Of a stretch of 9,483 bases of DNA, positions 1 to 7,103 are shown in pieces. This DNA is from Verrucomicrobiota bacterium. Its GTDB lineage: Bacteria; Verrucomicrobiota; Verrucomicrobiia; Limisphaerales; J093. The stretch spans positions 1 through 9,483 of the forward strand of contig JARYMD010000157.1 of the NCBI GenBank assembly GCA_029907285.1, read 5' to 3'. Within the stretch, counting starts at the first letter, position 1. Each line of letters begins with the position of its first letter. A program made the position numbers and the translations under genes. A model generated the notes under the pieces. It was not told the DNA's origin, did not search any database, and worked only from the letters and a program-made list of their open reading frames with translations.

Positions 1-109
1 CGTACTCCAAGCGCTTCGCGCCCACCAGCGCCCACTGCAACCACGGCAGCGCCGCGTGCAGTGGGGGCTTGATCAGCGCGCTCTTCCCGGCGACGGAGTC
101 GCAGGGCAT
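1..109 (-). CDS. Doubtful partial ORF, N-terminus only, running off the left edge
   Basis: On the minus strand an ATG at 109-107 opens a frame of 36 codons with no stop before the window edge. It begins MPCDSVAGKSALIKPP and continues with a hydrophobic, Trp-containing stretch. Nearly all third codon positions are G or C, and a weak purine-rich GGAAAA lies just upstream. It is not recognisable as any family. Against it: the ATG lies inside the left arm of the inverted repeat at 106-211, the opposite strand is also open here because the DNA is GC-rich, and the third-position bias differs from the efflux genes. It could be the start of a gene lying beyond the window or merely GC-rich non-coding DNA. 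Confidence 0.2.
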   Translation of the reverse strand, partial: MPCDSVAGKSALIKPPLHAALPWLQWALVGAKRLEY

Positions 110-211
110 ATTTTCCAGCCCGGCGTGGCTGAAGGTCCGGGGGGTGGAAGAGCCGGGGGCATTGCCCGTCAGCCGACTTTGGTTCCGGCTACGCCGGGCT
201 GGGAAATATGC
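106..211. repeat. Long imperfect inverted repeat (26-bp arms, 54-nt loop)
   Basis: The arm at 106-131 (starting GCATATTTTCCAGCCCGG) is the reverse complement of 186-211 (ending CCGGGCTGGGAAATATGC) with only three differences. In plus-strand RNA all three would be G-U wobbles (114-203, 127-190, 130-187), giving an unbroken 26-bp stem. In minus-strand RNA they would be A-C mismatches. The loop has a small hairpin, GGGC-ATT-GCCC (157-167), and GGCTGA (127-132) could alternatively pair with TCAGCC (169-174). It lies about 85 bp past the stop of the efflux operon and has no U-tract, so it is not a classic terminator. A palindromic interspersed extragenic repeat or a structured RNA is more likely; the latter is inference. 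Confidence 0.6.
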
Positions 212-294
212 GGGCTAGCGTTGTGGGACCTTGCCGGTGGCGGTGTTTTGTCGCCTGAGCGCGGGTTGTTGGCGTGCGCGCTACATAGAAAACC

Positions 295-3200
295 TCACAT
301 GGCCGGGTTTTGTGCTGGGACAGGGCTCCTTTGGAGGTGGACGTGTGCGCGCAGCCAGGATTGGAGAGCTTCGAGGTAAAGGTAGATGACCGGCGTGATG
401 TACAGCGTCAGCAACTGTGAAACGGCCAGTCCGCCGACCACGGCCAGGCCGAGCGGTTTTCGGGCTTCGGCGCCAGCGCCGTAACCGAGCGCTATGGGGA
501 GCGTTCCCATCAACGCGGCCATTGTGGTCATCATGATTGGCCTGAACCGGAGGAGGCAACCCTGATGGATTGCCTGTGAGGACGGCAGCCCGCGCCGTTG
601 GGCTTCGATTGCAAAATCGATCATCATGATCGCGTTTTTCTTGACTATTCCGACCAGCATTATCAGTCCCACGAACGAGTAAAGGTTCAGGTCAACGTGG
701 AACAGCATCAGAGTGACCAGTGCGCCGAATCCGGCTGATGGCAGCCCTGAAAGAATTGTAATGGGATGGATGAAACTCTCGTACAGGACGCCGAGTATCA
801 GGTAGATCACGAGAATGGAGAGAAGCAGCAGTATTCCCAAGCCGCGGATCGAGGATTGAAAGACCTGGGCTTGTCCTTGGAATGAGGCGCTGATTGTTGC
901 AGGCAATCGCATTTCAGCAAGAGCCTTGTTGACTTCATCGACGGATGTGCCAAGCGATTTGCCTGGAACAAGGTTGAATGAAATCGTCACGGCCGGAAGC
1001 TGTCCGAAATGGCTTACAGTGAGCGGGCCGACTTTCCGTGTGATGGTGGCGAGCGAGTCGAGCCTGACGAGCTTGCCTGAGGATGATCTGACATAGAGGC
1101 GCCCGAGAGCGTATGGATCACGCTGAAACTCAGGCAGCAGTTCCATAATGACCCAGTACTGGTTTATTGGGGTGAAGACTGTGGAAACCTGCCGCGACCC
1201 GTAGGCATCGTAGAGCGCATTTTGAATCTGTTCGACAGTGACCCCTAGAGCGCGCGCCTTGTCGCGGTCGATTTCAACATGAAGTTGCGGGCTGTTGATC
1301 TGCAGGTCGCTTGTTACGTCCTGGAACCCCGGCAGTCCAGCGATGGCCGCCTGCACCTTGGGCGCCCACTGGTACAGCTCGGACAGGTCGGGGCTTTGCA
1401 AGGTAAACTGGTAAAGGCTTTTGCTGAACACGCCGCCAATTCTCAACAAAGGCGGGTTTTGAAGGAAAACGTTTATGCCCGGCACCTGGGCCAGTTTGGC
1501 TCGCAGTTCTTGAATGACCTGGTCAACATGGGGGCGCCCGCTCGACCGCGGTTTGAGTCTGATCATGATTCTGCCGCTGTTTCCTGTTGCGCTGGGGCCG
1601 CCTGCGCCGATTGACGAGCTGTAATTGAGCACGTGCGGGTATTCGTCGAGAATGCGCATGATTGCGAGCTGGTGATCGCGCATTGCCTCGAAGGAAATGT
1701 CCTGTGCAGCTTCGGTGACAACGAATATCTGGTTGATGTCCTGGCTTGGGAAGAATCCTTTGGGGATTTTGATGAAAAGCCAGACTGTGCCTGCCAAAAC
1801 CGCGATGGAAACCGTGACTGTGAGCCTTGGATGCCGCAGCACCCATTGCAGACTTCCGTCGTACATCCGGATCAGCGCGTCAAAGAACTTTTGGGAGACA
1901 GCGTATGCATGGCCATGCTTGATTTCGCCCGGCGGCCTGATGAACCGGCTGCACAGCATGGGCGTGAGCGTAAGCGCAACAAAACCCGAAACGAGAACTG
2001 CAGTTGCGATTGTCACAGCGAACTCGTGAAGCAAACGGCCAAGAATGCCGCCCATGAAAAGGACCGGGATGAAAACTGCCGCGAGCGACAGTGTCATTGA
2101 GATGATTGTAAAGCCGATCTCGCGCGAGCCGCGAAGTGCTGCGGTGAATGTTTGTTCGCCGGATTCGGTGTGCCGCACGATGTTTTCGAGCATGACGATC
2201 GCGTCATCGACAACGAACCCGACTGACAGTGTAAGCGCCATCAGAGAAAGATTGTCCACGCTGTAGCCCAGCAAATACATGACGCTGAAAGTCCCAATGA
2301 TCGACATTGGAAGCGCAAGGCTCGGTATCATTGTCGCTGACAGGTTCCGCAGGAACACGAACACCACAAGAACGACAAGGCACACCGTGAGCATGAGCGT
2401 GAACTGGACGTCATGGACCGATTCGCGTATCGATTCCGAGCGGTCGAACCTGATCACGAAATCGATTGCTGCCGGCATTTGGCTGCGCAGCGACGGCATG
2501 AGCGCCTTGATATCATCAACCACGCGGACTGTGTTCTCGCCTGGCTGGCGTTGAACTGCGAGGATGATGCTGCGTGTGTTGTTGTACCAGCCGGCCACCT
2601 TGTCGTTCTGGACGCTGTCGATCACGCGCCCCAGATGTTCGAGCCGGACAGGCTGTCCCTGTCTGTAGGCTACGATCAGCGGCCGATACTCCGAGGCCTT
2701 GAGCAGTTGTCCGCTGACATCGATCGTGTAAGCCTGGTATTTGCCCTGGAGCGTGCCTGCCGGCATGTTCACGTTCCCTTGCGTGATGGCGGAGCGAACC
2801 TCGTCAATCCCAATGCCGCGGCTGGCGAGCTTGTCCGGGTCGAGTTGGACGCGGACTGCGTATGTTTGCGCGCCGTAAACGGACACCTGTGCCACGCCTT
2901 TGATCATTGAGATTCGCTGGGCGCACAATGTCTGTGCGTATTCATCCACCGCGGAGAGCGGGAGCGTGTCCGATGTCAGCGCGAGATAGAGGATTGGCTG
3001 GTCGGCGGGATTAACCTTGCTGTATATGGGGGGCGATGGCATGTCGCGCGGGAGCTGTCTGTTGGCCTTGGCGATTGCGGCTTGGACGTCCTGTGCAGCA
3101 GCGTCAATGTTCCGCTCGAGCGAGAACTGAATGGTGATTTGGGTTAATCCCAGCGAACTGATTGAAGATATCGAGTCAACACCTGCAATTGTGCTGAACT

Positions 3201-3408
3201 GCCGTTCAAGTGGCGTCGCGACTGTGGCAGCCATCGCCTCCGGATTTGCGCCGGGCAAACTGGCTGATACCTGGATCGTGGGGTAATCAACGTTCGGAAG
3301 ATCACTAACCGGCAGGTACCGGTAGCTTGTCACGCCGAAGAATAAGATCGCCGACATGACCAAGGTGGTCATTACGGGTCGGCGGATGAATAATTCCGGA
3401 ACACTCAT
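295..3408 (-). CDS. RND-family multidrug efflux permease, MdtB/MdtC (MuxB/C) type
   Basis: This 1037-residue inner-membrane protein is the proton-driven pump of a tripartite exporter. It captures substrates from the periplasm or outer leaflet and passes them to the outer-membrane channel. The length is typical of the HAE1 RND family. The first transmembrane segment follows FIRRPVMTTLV (7-17). The block at 335-490 holds helices 2-6 and the proton-relay pair D401-D402 in GFVVDDAIVMLENI. The second half repeats the fold, with K924 in LVGIVKKNAIMMIDFA and the conserved FRPIMMTTMAALMGTLP (955-971). Overall similarity by eye is to E. coli MdtB/MdtC rather than AcrB. In E. coli those two form a heterotrimer, but only one permease is present here. 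The start overlaps the adaptor stop by 4 bp (ATGA), implying translational coupling. Substrates cannot be read from sequence; antibiotics, bile-like compounds or metabolites are all possible. Confidence 0.97.
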   Translation of the reverse strand: MSVPELFIRRPVMTTLVMSAILFFGVTSYRYLPVSDLPNVDYPTIQVSASLPGANPEAMAATVATPLERQFSTIAGVDSISSISSLGLTQITIQFSLERNIDAAAQDVQAAIAKANRQLPRDMPSPPIYSKVNPADQPILYLALTSDTLPLSAVDEYAQTLCAQRISMIKGVAQVSVYGAQTYAVRVQLDPDKLASRGIGIDEVRSAITQGNVNMPAGTLQGKYQAYTIDVSGQLLKASEYRPLIVAYRQGQPVRLEHLGRVIDSVQNDKVAGWYNNTRSIILAVQRQPGENTVRVVDDIKALMPSLRSQMPAAIDFVIRFDRSESIRESVHDVQFTLMLTVCLVVLVVFVFLRNLSATMIPSLALPMSIIGTFSVMYLLGYSVDNLSLMALTLSVGFVVDDAIVMLENIVRHTESGEQTFTAALRGSREIGFTIISMTLSLAAVFIPVLFMGGILGRLLHEFAVTIATAVLVSGFVALTLTPMLCSRFIRPPGEIKHGHAYAVSQKFFDALIRMYDGSLQWVLRHPRLTVTVSIAVLAGTVWLFIKIPKGFFPSQDINQIFVVTEAAQDISFEAMRDHQLAIMRILDEYPHVLNYSSSIGAGGPSATGNSGRIMIRLKPRSSGRPHVDQVIQELRAKLAQVPGINVFLQNPPLLRIGGVFSKSLYQFTLQSPDLSELYQWAPKVQAAIAGLPGFQDVTSDLQINSPQLHVEIDRDKARALGVTVEQIQNALYDAYGSRQVSTVFTPINQYWVIMELLPEFQRDPYALGRLYVRSSSGKLVRLDSLATITRKVGPLTVSHFGQLPAVTISFNLVPGKSLGTSVDEVNKALAEMRLPATISASFQGQAQVFQSSIRGLGILLLLSILVIYLILGVLYESFIHPITILSGLPSAGFGALVTLMLFHVDLNLYSFVGLIMLVGIVKKNAIMMIDFAIEAQRRGLPSSQAIHQGCLLRFRPIMMTTMAALMGTLPIALGYGAGAEARKPLGLAVVGGLAVSQLLTLYITPVIYLYLEALQSWLRAHVHLQRSPVPAQNPAM

Positions 3409-4733
3409 CTGGCCTTGACTGCTGGGATGGATTGATCGGCGGTGGGAACACTCTCCTTGCTGCGACCAGCACCGGAGCTGTTGTTTGGGCCGGGTATGGA
3501 GTTTTGGGTCACGCCGCTTTGGCTGGCCGAGTCCGTGGCAGGTGCGTCAGCTCCCACTGGTTCAGACGGCGGTCCTTGGCCTGCTCTTGCTGCAACTGGG
3601 TCAATGAGCTTGACCTTCGAGCCTGCCACCAGCCGCAGATGACCGTCGGTGACGACACTTTCGCCAGGCGAAACGCCTTCGGTCACCACAGTGTAGCCGG
3701 CCCACAGGGCGCCGGTGCGCACGGACCTTTTGGCGACAGTTTGGTCGCTGTTGACAACAAAGACGAAGTCACCATTTTGGCTTGCCTGGATGGCCTGGGA
3801 CGGCACGACCGTTGCGTTTGACAAAGCGCCCACCCGCAATGTGACGGTAACAAACTGGCCGGGCCACAACTCCTCATCGTTGTTCTGGCAGACGGCCCTG
3901 AGAAGAACCGTCCCGGTTGAAGTATCAACCTCATTGTTGATTACGGCCAATTCGCCTTTGACAGATCGAGCACCGGTTTCCGGCAGGGCGATATCGACCT
4001 GCAACGGGCCGTTTTTCGCTGCGCGCCGTATATCGAGCAGCGATTGTTCCGGCACAGCAAAATCGACGTACACAGGGCGTATCTGGTTGATGATTGCGAG
4101 GGTTGTATCATTGTTTCTCACCATTGCGCCCTCGTCCACGAGTCTCATGCCGACGCGCCCGCTGATCGGCGCGTATATTGAGCAAAATGAAAGTTGGAGG
4201 CTGGCAAGATCAAGAGCCGCCTTGTCAGCGGCGACTGTGGCACGGAGAGTGGCGGCCTTTGCCCGGTTGGCATCGATCTGCGAAGCAGGAACAGCTTTCG
4301 TGCCAGCCAGCTCATCGGTGCGCCGCATTTCAATCTCCGCGTTTTCGAGCGATGCCTTGTCACGTTCCAGGATTGCAGCTGCCTGGTCTCTTGCAGCCTC
4401 GAACAGCCGAGGGTCGATTTGGACCAGCAGGTGCCCTTGGTTTACATGGGCGCCTTGCACGAAGGCGATCTTGGCCACCTGGCCGTCCACGCGGGATTTG
4501 ACGGGCACGGAGGCATATGCGCGCACCGTGCCGATGGCGCGCAGCTCGATCGGCACGTTCCTGCTGATGGCAACTGCGGCGGTCACCGGCACAGGTTGCC
4601 CGGCGCGGTCGGCTCGAGGTTGAGAATCGGATCTGCGACTGCAGCCAACAACAATCGAAACGCACATTGCGATCGACACAGCGCAGCGGCAGGTGCGGCC
4701 GTTTCTAATGTGAGGTAACGCGATGCTGTTCAT
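3405..4733 (-). CDS. Periplasmic adaptor (membrane fusion) lipoprotein of RND pump, MdtA/AcrA type
   Basis: The protein links the inner-membrane permease to the outer-membrane channel. From the chosen start (442 residues) a lipoprotein signal ends in IVVGC, with the lipidated Cys at 31. Next come the first lipoyl half (about 78-107, GAHVNQGHLLVQIDP), an alpha-helical hairpin (108-184), the second lipoyl half (187-206, APISGRVGMRLVDEG), a beta-barrel (about 218-303), a membrane-proximal domain (about 308-378) and a Ser/Gly/Pro-rich tail of about 60 residues. Start choice: ATG 4733 gives a normal signal length but has no Shine-Dalgarno, consistent with coupling to the upstream gene, which it overlaps by 29 bp. 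ATG 4766 has GGAGG at 4782-4778, with 11 nt between, but gives an unusually long n-region. GTG 4814 is unlikely. Confidence 0.95.
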   Translation of the reverse strand: MNSIALPHIRNGRTCRCAVSIAMCVSIVVGCSRRSDSQPRADRAGQPVPVTAAVAISRNVPIELRAIGTVRAYASVPVKSRVDGQVAKIAFVQGAHVNQGHLLVQIDPRLFEAARDQAAAILERDKASLENAEIEMRRTDELAGTKAVPASQIDANRAKAATLRATVAADKAALDLASLQLSFCSIYAPISGRVGMRLVDEGAMVRNNDTTLAIINQIRPVYVDFAVPEQSLLDIRRAAKNGPLQVDIALPETGARSVKGELAVINNEVDTSTGTVLLRAVCQNNDEELWPGQFVTVTLRVGALSNATVVPSQAIQASQNGDFVFVVNSDQTVAKRSVRTGALWAGYTVVTEGVSPGESVVTDGHLRLVAGSKVKLIDPVAARAGQGPPSEPVGADAPATDSASQSGVTQNSIPGPNNSSGAGRSKESVPTADQSIPAVKAR

Positions 4734-6168
4734 TTGGTGCTGTTGATGAATTGACAACGGAGTCATGGTCCCAACCGCCTCCGAGCGCCTTGTACAGGGC
4801 CACGAGGTTTTCACTGATGGCAGTTTGCGATTGAATTAGAGCGTCTTCGTTTTCGAAAAGTGTGCGCTCGGCAAGAAGGACATTCACGAACTCACCGAGT
4901 CCTTTTGTGTACAGTTCGTTCGCGAGCTTGAGCGCGCGGCGGCTTGATTCGACCGAGCTTTGGAGCAGGTCAAAGCGTTCCTTTTCTCTGGCGTATGACG
5001 TCAAAGCGTTTTCCACCTCTTCAATTGCAAGCAACACGGTTTGTTCGAACGCGGAAAGGGCTTGTTCCTGTTGAGCTGTCTGGGCGTTGATTTGAGCGCG
5101 CAAACGCGGGAACTCCAGCAGCCGCCATCGAATGGACGGCCCGGCAGACCACATCTTGCTGTTGGGTGATACAAGGTTCTCGGTGTCCAAGCTCTGATAA
5201 GCTGCGGACCCGCTGAGGATGAACTTTGGGAACAACTCTGCGGTTGCCACGCCGATCCTGGCCGTAGCTGCCGCCAACTGGCGTTCGCTGCGACGGACAT
5301 CCGGACGTCTTCGCAACAGATCGGCAGGCAGTGTGTCCGGAATTCCGGGAGGAGGCGACGGAATCCGGGCGTCGGACGACAGCTCGCTGACCAGCAAAGA
5401 CGGCTCCTGTCCGAGCAACACGGCGATGCGGTTTATCGTGCGCCTCACGGTTGTCTCGAGTGTCGGCACCTTTGCTTGCGTCGAGGCCAAAAGGGCCTCC
5501 GACTGTGCAACGCCGAGTTCGCTTGCAAGGCCTTTTTCGAAGCGCAGTTTTGTTATCTCCAACATTTCCTGCTGGACGCGGATGTTTTCCGCTGCGATCG
5601 ACAGCCGCCTTTGAGTGCCGCGCAACTCGACATAGTTTCTACCCAGCTCAGCAAGGAGCGAAACCAGGACCGCACGCAGGTCTTCTTCGACCGCCTGCAA
5701 ATCCGCGCGCGCAGCTTCCAATGCCCGGCGTTTTCCCCCAAACAGATCAATTTCCCATGACGCATCAAAACCCGCCTGGTAGGTCTCGGTATCAATCAAA
5801 CGCACGGGGAAAGCAAGAGCGTTACGGCTGCGCCGCGCATTCATGTACGAGGCGCTTGCGCCAATCGTCGGGAGAAGGTCGGCCACAGCAGCACCTCGCA
5901 GGGCGTGGGCTGTTCGCACGCGAGCAGCCGCCATTCGAAGTTCCCGATTGGAGACAATCGCGCGCTGCACGAGCGAGTCGAGGAGGGGGTCGTTGAGGTT
6001 CTCCCACCACCGCGCCAGTTTCGCGTTGGCCGAGGCGGACGCAGTGAGGTTTGTTTCTGTCCATGCCGGCGGCACCGATGGACGCGGCGGGTGATAATCC
6101 GGGCCCACGCTGCATCCGACAAAAGCGAGGGTCGTTGCGAAAACTGGCACGCACCGTAGAAGAGTCAT
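4705..6168 (-). CDS. Outer-membrane efflux channel lipoprotein, NodT/OprM family
   Basis: This 487-residue protein is the TolC-like trimeric outer-membrane channel of the pump. MTLLRCVPVFATTLAFVGC is a lipoprotein signal with the Cys at 19, followed directly by SVGPDYHPP, the hallmark opening of NodT-type factors. Two outer-membrane-efflux repeats follow. The first contains the DLFGGKRRALEAARADL turn and long helices. The second begins around residue 280 with LPADLLRRRPDVRRSE and continues to GPSIRWRLLEFPRLRAQ and a C-terminal coiled-coil hairpin. The ATG at 6168 is preceded by TAAAGG (6179-6174) with 5 nt between. The frame stays open back to a TTG at 6327, but that extension has no signal-like character and is rejected. 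As first gene of the operon it should carry the promoter upstream; I could not pick out convincing -35/-10 boxes. Confidence 0.95.
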   Translation of the reverse strand: MTLLRCVPVFATTLAFVGCSVGPDYHPPRPSVPPAWTETNLTASASANAKLARWWENLNDPLLDSLVQRAIVSNRELRMAAARVRTAHALRGAAVADLLPTIGASASYMNARRSRNALAFPVRLIDTETYQAGFDASWEIDLFGGKRRALEAARADLQAVEEDLRAVLVSLLAELGRNYVELRGTQRRLSIAAENIRVQQEMLEITKLRFEKGLASELGVAQSEALLASTQAKVPTLETTVRRTINRIAVLLGQEPSLLVSELSSDARIPSPPPGIPDTLPADLLRRRPDVRRSERQLAAATARIGVATAELFPKFILSGSAAYQSLDTENLVSPNSKMWSAGPSIRWRLLEFPRLRAQINAQTAQQEQALSAFEQTVLLAIEEVENALTSYAREKERFDLLQSSVESSRRALKLANELYTKGLGEFVNVLLAERTLFENEDALIQSQTAISENLVALYKALGGGWDHDSVVNSSTAPNEQHRVTSH

Positions 6169-6350
6169 AGGAACCTTTACGATGTCGGTGGACACGCGGC
6201 GAAAGCCCGATGCACAGCAATTCCCAGCAATCTCCCTGTCGCAGTTTTCATGCAAATGCGTTCGAAGATTTGCCCGGCCACCGCAAATTGCCAGGTCGTC
6301 CACGACTTTTGCCCTCAGATTGTTCAATCGCGAATCTCAGCCTCCTGTTT

Positions 6351-6376
6351 GCCATGGGCGGCGAAGCCGCCTTGGC
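6351..6376. repeat. Strong GC hairpin in the intergenic region
   Basis: GGCGGC (6357-6362) and GCCGCC (6366-6371) form a perfect 6-bp stem around GAA. After a small internal loop, GCCA (6351-6354) pairs with TGGC (6373-6376). No T-run follows on either strand, so it is not an intrinsic terminator. It lies about 180 bp upstream of the outer-membrane factor start, inside its possible leader. It may be a palindromic extragenic element or a leader-RNA stem. Confidence 0.45.
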
Positions 6377-6442
6377 CAGTGTGCGGAGCGACAGAGCGGC
6401 CTTCGTCCGACCAACACCGTTGTCCCGGGCAGAGCGTTCGAT

Positions 6443-6476
6443 TGTGGCTGCGCCACACCGAAACTTTCGCGGTGTG
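6443..6476. repeat. Two overlapping, mutually exclusive hairpins
   Basis: TGTGGC (6443-6448) pairs with GCCACA (6452-6457) around a TGC loop. CACACCG (6454-6460) pairs with CGGTGTG (6470-6476) around a 9-nt loop. Both use 6454-6457, so the two stems cannot coexist. This is the geometry of an alternative-structure switch, but without a terminator or leader peptide it may be coincidence in GC-rich DNA. Confidence 0.35.
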
Positions 6477-6588
6477 TCGATCGGCACAATTGATTGCATG
6501 CGCAACGCCATGTGTTTGACGAGCGCCGAGCATAATGGACAACCCAATACAAACCAATGCAATTCAGCGCGCTTGGCTCCGTGAAGAC

Positions 6589-6607
6589 GCCGGCCTGCAG
6601 GTCCGGC
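6589..6607. repeat. Imperfect palindrome (dyad symmetry)
   Basis: GCCGG (6589-6593) and CCGGC (6603-6607) flank the palindrome CCTGCAGG (6594-6601), with a single T (6602) breaking the symmetry. It could be a protein-binding dyad or a small hairpin; no specific regulator family is indicated. Confidence 0.35.
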
Positions 6608-6769
6608 CGTGCAAGTTCAGCGTTGCTCGTTGAGTGTCGAACCGCGAAATACACCGAATACACGAAAGAAACCTTGTGACAAACAACCACGGCGGCATCA
6701 ATCAGCCGACCGATAGCACAACCCGTTTCGATCACACGAATCCGGCGCCCGAACATTTACCGGCTGGGG

Positions 6770-6787
6770 GCGGGCAAAAATGCCCGC
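6770..6787. repeat. Perfect hairpin GCGGGCA-AAAA-TGCCCGC
   Basis: The 7-bp arms (6770-6776 and 6781-6787) match perfectly around a four-A loop. It stands in a GC-rich block that runs into the GAAACTCC repeats. No T-run follows on either strand, so it is not an intrinsic terminator. The combination looks like one interspersed repeat unit; that is inference. Confidence 0.5.
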
Positions 6788-6814
6788 GCTCCCGCACGGC
6801 GGGTCGGCTACGCT

Positions 6815-6853
6815 GAAACTCCGAAACTCCGAAACTCCGGCCTTCGAAACTCC
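6815..6853. repeat. Short tandem repeat of GAAACTCC
   Basis: Three perfect back-to-back copies of the 8-bp unit GAAACTCC occupy 6815-6838. A fourth copy at 6846-6853 follows a 7-bp spacer (GGCCTTC). The units are far too short and close for a CRISPR. The array starts 27 bp after the hairpin at 6770-6787, and the word CGGCTACGC directly before it (6805-6813) also occurs in the inverted repeat near the left edge (186-194). It lies about 150 bp upstream of the plus-strand cassette. Confidence 0.7.
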
Positions 6854-6983
6854 GGATTGGCGCGGGTTTGCTGCGCCCGGGAATCTCACCGGAATGAAGC
6901 GCTTTGGCAATTGATCTGGCGCGGCATTCTTGTGCCAAGGAGCCTGGCAGCGGTTTTGTTCCTGCTTAAAAAGCTTGAAGTTC

Positions 6984-6992
6984 GGAGGAAGG
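6984..6992 (+). promoter_or_regulatory. Strong Shine-Dalgarno GGAGGAAGG aimed at ATG 6999
   Basis: This is the best ribosome-binding site upstream of the plus-strand cassette, 6-10 nt before ATG 6999. That ATG is not in frame with the downstream amide-ligase gene. The in-frame starts GTG 7018 and ATG 7030 lack any comparable site. Confidence 0.6.
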
Positions 6993-6998
6993 CAGGAC

Positions 6999-7103
6999 AT
7001 GATTGCTTTAACGTTTTGTGATCATACCCATGCAGACTCATGTTGGACAAGTAATCGATCTGCTCGATCCCAGCCAGAACAGTATTCTCAACATGACCGC
7101 TGA
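6999..7103 (+). other. 34-codon ORF overlapping the amide-ligase start (leader peptide or frameshifted N-terminus)
   Basis: From ATG 6999 the frame reads MIALTFCDHTHADSCW and stops at TGA 7101-7103, 85 bp inside the next gene. It has a strong Shine-Dalgarno, but its composition is not otherwise gene-like. Two explanations fit. It may be a translated leader that feeds ribosomes to the downstream start. Or the true ligase start is this ATG and a one-base indel, for instance in TTTT at 7014-7017, separates the frames: removing one T gives MIALTFVIIPMQTHVG in frame with the ligase. The sequence alone does not decide. Confidence 0.35.

Larger units (their letters stand above)
6169..7017. other. 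Divergent intergenic region, about 850 bp, no convincing gene
   Basis: This region separates the start of the minus-strand efflux operon from the plus-strand cassette, so both promoters should lie in it. Short ORFs exist on both strands, but they overlap each other, carry no recognisable motifs and look like chance frames. What stands out is structure: hairpins at 6351-6376, 6443-6457, 6454-6476, 6589-6607 and 6770-6787, the GAAACTCC repeats at 6815-6853, and GGCGC/GCGCC (6859-6863 and 6873-6877). The stretch around 6640-6673 (CCGCGAAATACACCGAATAC) has a loosely repetitive character. I found no tRNA, riboswitch signature or transcription-factor gene. Confidence 0.6.

Noticed and set aside
212..294. 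Intrinsic terminator just after the efflux operon
   Set aside because: No stem followed by a U-tract was found on the minus strand here; the only strong structure is the inverted repeat farther along, which also lacks a U-tract.
3715..4623. 302-codon plus-strand ORF
   Set aside because: It is antisense to the adaptor gene, whose domains are unmistakable; the product has no recognisable motif and a Ser/Arg/Ala-rich composition typical of a shadow frame.
4734..4814. Longer adaptor starts at ATG 4766 and GTG 4814
   Set aside because: They lengthen the n-region of the lipoprotein signal abnormally. ATG 4766 does have GGAGG upstream, so it remains a possible alternative, but 4733 gives the normal signal.
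6169..6327. 53-residue N-terminal extension of the outer-membrane factor from a TTG start
   Set aside because: It would bury the lipoprotein signal peptide inside the protein; ATG 6168 has a well-placed TAAAGG ribosome site.
6337..6756. 139-codon minus-strand ORF in the intergenic region
   Set aside because: It spans several hairpins, overlaps other chance frames on both strands, lacks recognisable motifs and has an erratic Cys/Arg-rich composition.
6815..6853. CRISPR array
   Set aside because: The units are 8 bp and directly adjacent, with no unique spacers of CRISPR size and no cas genes.
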